Shown here in pieces: positions 59,101 to 64,000 of a stretch of DNA of 64,000 nucleotides. How positions within the stretch are numbered: position 1 is the stretch's first letter; each line of letters opens with the position of its first letter. The stretch covers positions 23,940,501 through 24,004,500 of the forward strand of contig NC_092323.1 in NCBI RefSeq assembly GCF_036785885.1, in the 5' to 3' direction. This DNA comes from Coffea arabica (lineage: Eukaryota > Streptophyta > Magnoliopsida > Gentianales > Rubiaceae). The position numbers and the translations under genes are program-made. The notes under the pieces were generated by a model. That model searched no databases. It was not told the origin of the DNA and was given only the letters and a program-made list of their open reading frames with translations.

Positions 59101-60607
59101 TCCCTTTTAGATTGTAGTAGGGTCTCCCTAATGTAATAGATAGGGCTTGGAGGAGCATTCAATGAAGACCTATCGAAGTCATGTGCCTAGCTAGCAAATG
59201 TAATAGTTAGGGCTTTAATTGTCCTATGTATCTTGCTTGCTTTTGTTGCTATGTGTTAATTTGCTTTATTAGGTTCTTGCATCTAGTCGAGCATGCTAAT
59301 TGTTATGTGCTATGTGTTTATAGGTGTTTGGCATGTCTAATCGCTTTCCATAGCCATGAATGAATGTGATGGATGAATGTACGTCACCACACTAGTCCAA
59401 CGCTAGTTGCGGCTTCTTTTATCATTTCCACTAGTCTAATGCTAGTAGGAATTCATAGAAAGGGCTAGTCCAACGCTAGACCCAATAGGATTTTTCCTTT
59501 GTTTTTCATTAATGCATTATTGGCCTGTTCACTACATATCATGCATTTTTCCTTAGTTTTATCATCTGGCATGCTCCTCGATTCCCCTTTCCCCTCATTT
59601 TAGGTCTTGCATCTCATGCTAGTTAGGGTACATTTGCCTGAAGAGTCCCCTTCTGATAAGGGAAACGAGCGAGTGTGGCTACTCGATAGCCTTAGCACGC
59701 TAGTTTTGCTTTCTAATCAAAGGGAAAATCGAAGTCGAAAAGTTAGGAGTCATTCCCATACCCGACCTGATGCATTCCCTTAGGTTCATTCATTCTCATT
59801 TACCACTTACTCATTCTTTTCAATTCACATTTTCCTTTCCTTATTGTTCATTTTGATTTCTACTTCACAAAATTGCACTGAATTACACCTATATGCACTT
59901 ATCACTATATTTCATACACTTGCACACAAACACTTGGATTTTTCATACAATTTCACACGTGCACTTTTTCATACACTTGCACACAAACACTTGGATTTTT
60001 CATACAATTTCACACGTGCACCTTTTTATACAATCGCACACTTGCACTTTAGCCATCATTTGCATTAATCGACCTCTATAAGGTTTTCCTTTATTGGCCG
60101 CCACAACTCATGTGGTTGGGACCAAAAACCTTACAAGAGACATTTTAGAATTTAGGTTTGCATTTTTGCATTCATCTAGTCAAATCCAACATGCGATACA
60201 TACCTTGGGTAGAAAAATTAGGAAAATTGGTTTAAGTCACGCAACTAGCCTTGGCTAGGTCGAAGGGGTGCCTTGGATTTTTATCCTTGCCTTCCCCTTC
60301 GTCAAATGTGACCCCCGATCCCTCTTTTGGTTACGTAGACCCAAAAGTTCTCTAAAAGGGTTTATTTACTTTTTTATTCAAAAACAAAAATCATTTTTGG
60401 GTGACTTGGTACACCCTAACCCTATACCAAGTGGCGACTCCATTTTTGATACAAAAACCCTTTTGAACTTTTTATGGCCAAACCGTCGCATTATCAAGTC
60501 CCATGGCCTTTATTTTCATTTTGCACACGTTCACACACACACTACACACTCACATCTCACACCACACTACACACACACACCCATCATTCGAAAAGTGGGG
60601 CGCGACA
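56162..60607 (+). mobile_element. Ogre-like solo LTR, 4.4 kb
   Basis: The unit starts tgtagacaccaaatttttgg and ends aagtggggcgcgaca, within a perfect caaac duplication. The start, the great length, and the end phrase gtggcgactccatttttgat some 180 bp before the 3' end are those of Ogre/Tat-type LTRs. No second LTR, primer site or coding domain is present between the duplications, so it is a solo LTR. Features inside: purine-rich leader-like DNA at 56630-57250, repeats of ttgggc/gcccaa phrases at 58320-58530, a 57-bp tandem repeat at 59911-60024 and a CA-rich simple repeat at 60527-60583. Strand follows the usual LTR polarity. Confidence 0.85.
59911..60024. repeat. 57-bp tandem repeat, two copies
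   Basis: The phrase ttcatacacttgcacacaaa begins at 59911 and again at 59968, with near-identical sequence in both units and a third, decayed partial unit after 60024. It lies inside the Ogre-like LTR. Confidence 0.85.
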
Positions 60608-60612
60608 CAAAC

Positions 60613-61738
60613 TATTAGAAGCAAATAGAGGAAATTCATCATCTGACGAACTTGGTTCAGTCATGCAACTTAATAGCAGAAGTAATTGCGCTCTCCAAGT
60701 TCGGTGAAACATAAAGCGTATTAGCATACCAAGGTAACATGATTGAACCATCGTCTTCAACTGTGGCCAATCATTTGTCACCCAATGCACATCAGTTTAG
60801 GGTTTAGGGATGAAATTAGAGTCACTAAAAACATAATATTGGTTGTGAAGAATAGTGAATTTGTACCATATGTGTGTGCGTGTGAGCATTCAGCTTTTCA
60901 GTGATGGATTATAATGAGATAGTAGTTATCCGAAAACCTAAGGGTATGTATTGAAGTAAAACATCAAGCGGAATTGGGGAAAGATGAGAGAAACAAAGTC
61001 ACATGTAACAAGTGAATGAATGTACATCTTGTTGTAAATAAGTTACAGGTTATAACCACCATATTACAATTGGTATGAATCATTGCGCATCTAGTAGTTG
61101 GTCCATGCTCATTATACAATCTTAGTTTGCCCTTCTCCGGATCATGCAGTGTGTATAAAATAGAGGTATAGAGTTGAATAAGGTGAAACAGAGAAAAAGA
61201 AGCAAATAGATGTGAATAACAAATAGGTGTACCTAGTGTTGTAAATAAATTACATGATGTAAGAAATATATTACAATGAGTAGAAAATACTTGTTTGGCC
61301 CTCAAAATGTAGAAATAGTATAAAATGCGAAGTTGGCTTAGACTTATATAATTAACGAATGACATAAGGTCCAGTGAGTTAAGGAACCTAGAATCTAAAT
61401 ATAATCACCAGAGTGGATGTACATACAGTTAAAAAAGATTTACATCATGTGACCAACATATTACAGTCCGTATAACTTAGTGTACATGGAGTTGTATTTG
61501 TACATAAATAATGCCGTTGTCTTAGAGTCAAAGTAAAGTGATGTGAATCATTAATCATATTCATAAGCATAATAATAGGATTTGGTATACGAGTAATGTG
61601 TGATTTATAACACATTATGAATGGTAATATACATTTATACTGTTGTTTATGTACATACTATTCATGAAATATTGCAAAATAGGGTATTTGATGCATAATT
61701 GGTAGGAGTAGAAGTAATGGATTGCAGCAAATTGGCAG
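60613..61738. other. Spacer with three copies of a tacat/ttacaa motif
   Basis: No gene is seen. Three imperfect repeats lie at about 61019-61075, 61229-61284 and 61417-61470. Each runs from a gtaca/gtacc phrase through a ttgtaaataa-like phrase and ttaca to atattaca. The DNA at 60608-60700 continues the gaagcaaa-rich sequence interrupted by the Ogre-like LTR. Confidence 0.4.
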
Positions 61739-62495
61739 AAGATAAGGACCCTTGAGTTAGGAATAGAGTTCAGCGGTGAAGAGGATGCGTACAAGTTTTA
61801 CAACAAATATGTCTCTAAAATAGATTTTAGTATACGCAAAGACTATTTAAATAAAGGCAAAGACGGAGTGACAACGTCTAGGAGATATAGTTGCTGCAAG
61901 AAAGGTGTGAAGCACAAGTACGAAGGTGATGTGATGCCAAAGAGGGCACGAGCGCCGACGAAAACAGGGTGTGGAGCTAAAATGGTTATCGTATTGTTTA
62001 GAGAGACAATGAAGTACCGTGTGCATGACCTTGTCTTAGAGCATAACCATGAGTTGCACATTGAAACTGGATCACGACCTTGTGTTGTTGTTTAAACATT
62101 TCAATCGAGTGGTTGATGATAAGAGACATAATGAACTCATCGCAGAATATGAAATAAGGCAAAAACTGTCCATGATTGGGTTGAGGCAAACACCTATATT
62201 TGTGCATGCAGCAGAGACGTATTCACTAACAGTATTTGATGCATTCCAAAATGAATATGGCGAGTCAACAACTATGATTATATTAAAACAACAAGATGCA
62301 GGGATGTTTGTGGAGTTTGCGATTATGAGGTATGATGGAGGACCTGAAAGAATAGTGGTATTCAATCGGAATGATCTAAATGTACGCTGTAGTTGCAAAA
62401 AATATGAGAATGAAGGAATTTTGTATAGGCACGCGTTAAAGGTGTTTGATACCGTAGGCATAAAAACAATTCCTTCTGAATATGTTAAGAGGTGA
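61739..62495 (+). pseudogene. FAR1/FHY3-like (FRS) gene lacking its transposase core
   Basis: The first frame (to TAA at 62095) is a FAR1-type DNA-binding domain: EEDAYKFYNKYVSKIDFSIR, then SRRYSCCKKG, RARAPTKTGCGAKM and LVLEHNHELH, with the Cys and His positions of the WRKY-GCM1-like zinc finger. The second frame (about 62070-62495) is the C-terminal part of FRS proteins: FNRVVDDKRHNELIAEYEI, TVFDAFQNEYGES and a SWIM finger CSCKKYENEGILYRH, ending EYVKR-stop. About 300 residues of MULE-type transposase core that normally lie between are gone, and the two parts are in different frames. FRS proteins are transposase-derived transcription factors in light signalling; this one looks like a deletion derivative. 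Upstream exons were not found. Confidence 0.75.
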
Positions 62496-64000
62496 TGGCC
62501 ATGGTTTTAGCTTTTATTTAAATGTTTCTAACGGTATAATTAGTTACATGGATGTTATATTATGTGATAATTTTGTTACGCCTGACATACCTATTTGGTC
62601 TGTCTTATACAATGTAGGAGCCATTCAAAACTCGTAGACGCATTCAAGGAGCCAATCAGTGAATGACCCTCCAAACGCCGTTGCTCCCGAAATCGAAAAA
62701 AAGTGAAATGGTATGCATACATTTAGTTGAAAAAATAAAGATGTTATTGTTCTTATCGTAAAACTACTTTTCTGATTATTGTAATGGTGGACACCTGAAC
62801 GCTTCAACGCATGTATATTATGTAGTTAACGTATACTCGCTTCTATGACATATTATTTTGTATTATCCGAAGGTCCACCGTTTGGTTAATTAGGAGCCTC
62901 CTGCGACAGTCCCTACATAATGGATGCACCCAAATTTTCTATTTTTTTGAAACATAACTCCGTCAGAGATATCTTAATGGTTTGATATATAATTTTTTTT
63001 ATAATATCTAGTCCAATTTAGCTTTTGAAATGAGCAATATAGGCACTGGTAATGATTTATTGACAATTGAATAGTTATATTATATAATGTAGAAGGAGCG
63101 TGCGACAATTTCAACACGCTATGATATTGATGCATATAATGTATTTTCACCATCACCGCGGGTGACAAACTTTTATCGTTACATCACATATTTATGTAGT
63201 ATTGTTAATTGGATGTCTTGGACATCGTATATTATTAACCGTATGTTCCATTACGTGTATTTAGTTCTGATTATCCATTCACCAAGTTGACCTCATTTAT
63301 TGATGTTAGTACTTCTCTGTTGAAGATATTGTTCAGTTTCAATCGCTTCCCTATTATCAGTTTCTTTTAATCTACAATATTGAAATGAATTAGTGCATGT
63401 TGACTGTAACTGACTAGATTTTTTTTTTATTTTCATACATTAGTTATCTTGAACGAGATTTGCGGTGTTTTTCGAAGAACATTTGTTATTGGACCTCCAT
63501 GTTGGCTTGATTGGGAATGCTGCATATCTACGTTACAAGCAGTTAATAAGCTATTACAAGTTATTCATGTGCTTGGATAGGCACCTTCAATGTTTCACTC
63601 TATTCAAACTTAGATAAGTGGGTTACAATTGTAATCATATCCAGTATTAGTAGTCATCAATTGTTCTGTAATGGGTTGTATAAAGTTGTTAAGAAATTAT
63701 AAAGTTGACTGAAAATTAACATTTTTACAATACCATTGAACGTGCTTCTTTATGATTATGGTATTTTTCATAGGATACCACAACAAATGACTGTCGTGAT
63801 ATATGCGTTCGTGATATGTCGTGATATATGCGCTCGTGATATACTATAAAATGGTCCTGTTTGCTTCAACAAAAAAAGGGTACGCGTTCGTAATAAAAGT
63901 AATATTTAGAAGCAAATATTATGTAAAGAAAGTTGTTGTATTAAAAGAGTAAGTGTCCTAAAATCTAAACTTAAATTTTGGACGGAGTTACCACGTAATT
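62496..64000. other. 3' flank of the FRS remnant, no gene seen
   Basis: The stretch is AT-rich. A short segment at 62619-62710 after a tgtag acceptor-like site could be a further exon of the FRS remnant but has no recognised motif. A 28-bp tandem repeat (tgtcgtgatatatgcg) lies at about 63787-63842. Confidence 0.4.

Overview
The window reads as nuclear DNA from a dicot plant, probably an asterid. It is AT-rich and intron-bearing. It carries one R1/late-blight-type CC-NBS-LRR gene, a family expanded in asterids; that placement is inference. Nearly everything else is transposable elements of plant families. No bacterial-style operons, rRNA, tRNA or CRISPR arrays are visible.

Layout. 1-4260: a wrecked Copia element, with a tandemly duplicated LTR-like segment, gag and protease remnants, and a partial second LTR. 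4261-7585: non-coding DNA, parts of which resemble the DNA downstream of the NLR at 13.3-15.0 kb. 7596-13291: a complete Mutator-like element (MULE) with 225-bp terminal inverted repeats and a perfect 10-bp target duplication. It holds a spliced transposase gene broken by two nonsense codons and, convergent to it, an intact small GRF-zinc-finger/coiled-coil/membrane protein gene. 13302-17549: the NLR gene on the minus strand with its downstream DNA; its 5' part lies across an intron or is missing. 21197-30529: a 9.3-kb Ty3/Gypsy element of Tat type on the minus strand. Its gag-pol is riddled with stops, but it carries an intact two-exon gene on the opposite strand, between integrase and the 3' LTR. 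30535-34307: intergenic DNA with a MITE, a SINE and diverged repeats. 34308-45750: a three-level nest. A Copia element has a CACTA transposon in its 5' LTR, and a 1.5-kb solo LTR lies inside the CACTA element; all three levels can be delimited. 45751-54946: diverged repeats, then a thicket of long LTR-like DNA in both orientations. 55430-55735: a second copy of the NLR intron without NLR coding sequence. 56162-60607: a 4.4-kb Ogre-like solo LTR with a perfect 5-bp target duplication. 61739-62495: a FAR1/FHY3-like (FRS) gene remnant that lacks its central transposase domain.

How it fits together. An NLR neighbourhood duplicated, then expanded by successive insertions. Nesting gives relative ages: Copia, then CACTA, then solo LTR; and the Gypsy element into an older repeated exon-like sequence. 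Two accessory genes inside otherwise decayed elements, the GRF gene in the MULE and the antisense gene in the Gypsy, keep open frames and are the most interesting items. Exon joins, frames and boundaries were worked out by eye; family names are recognised from motifs, not from searches.
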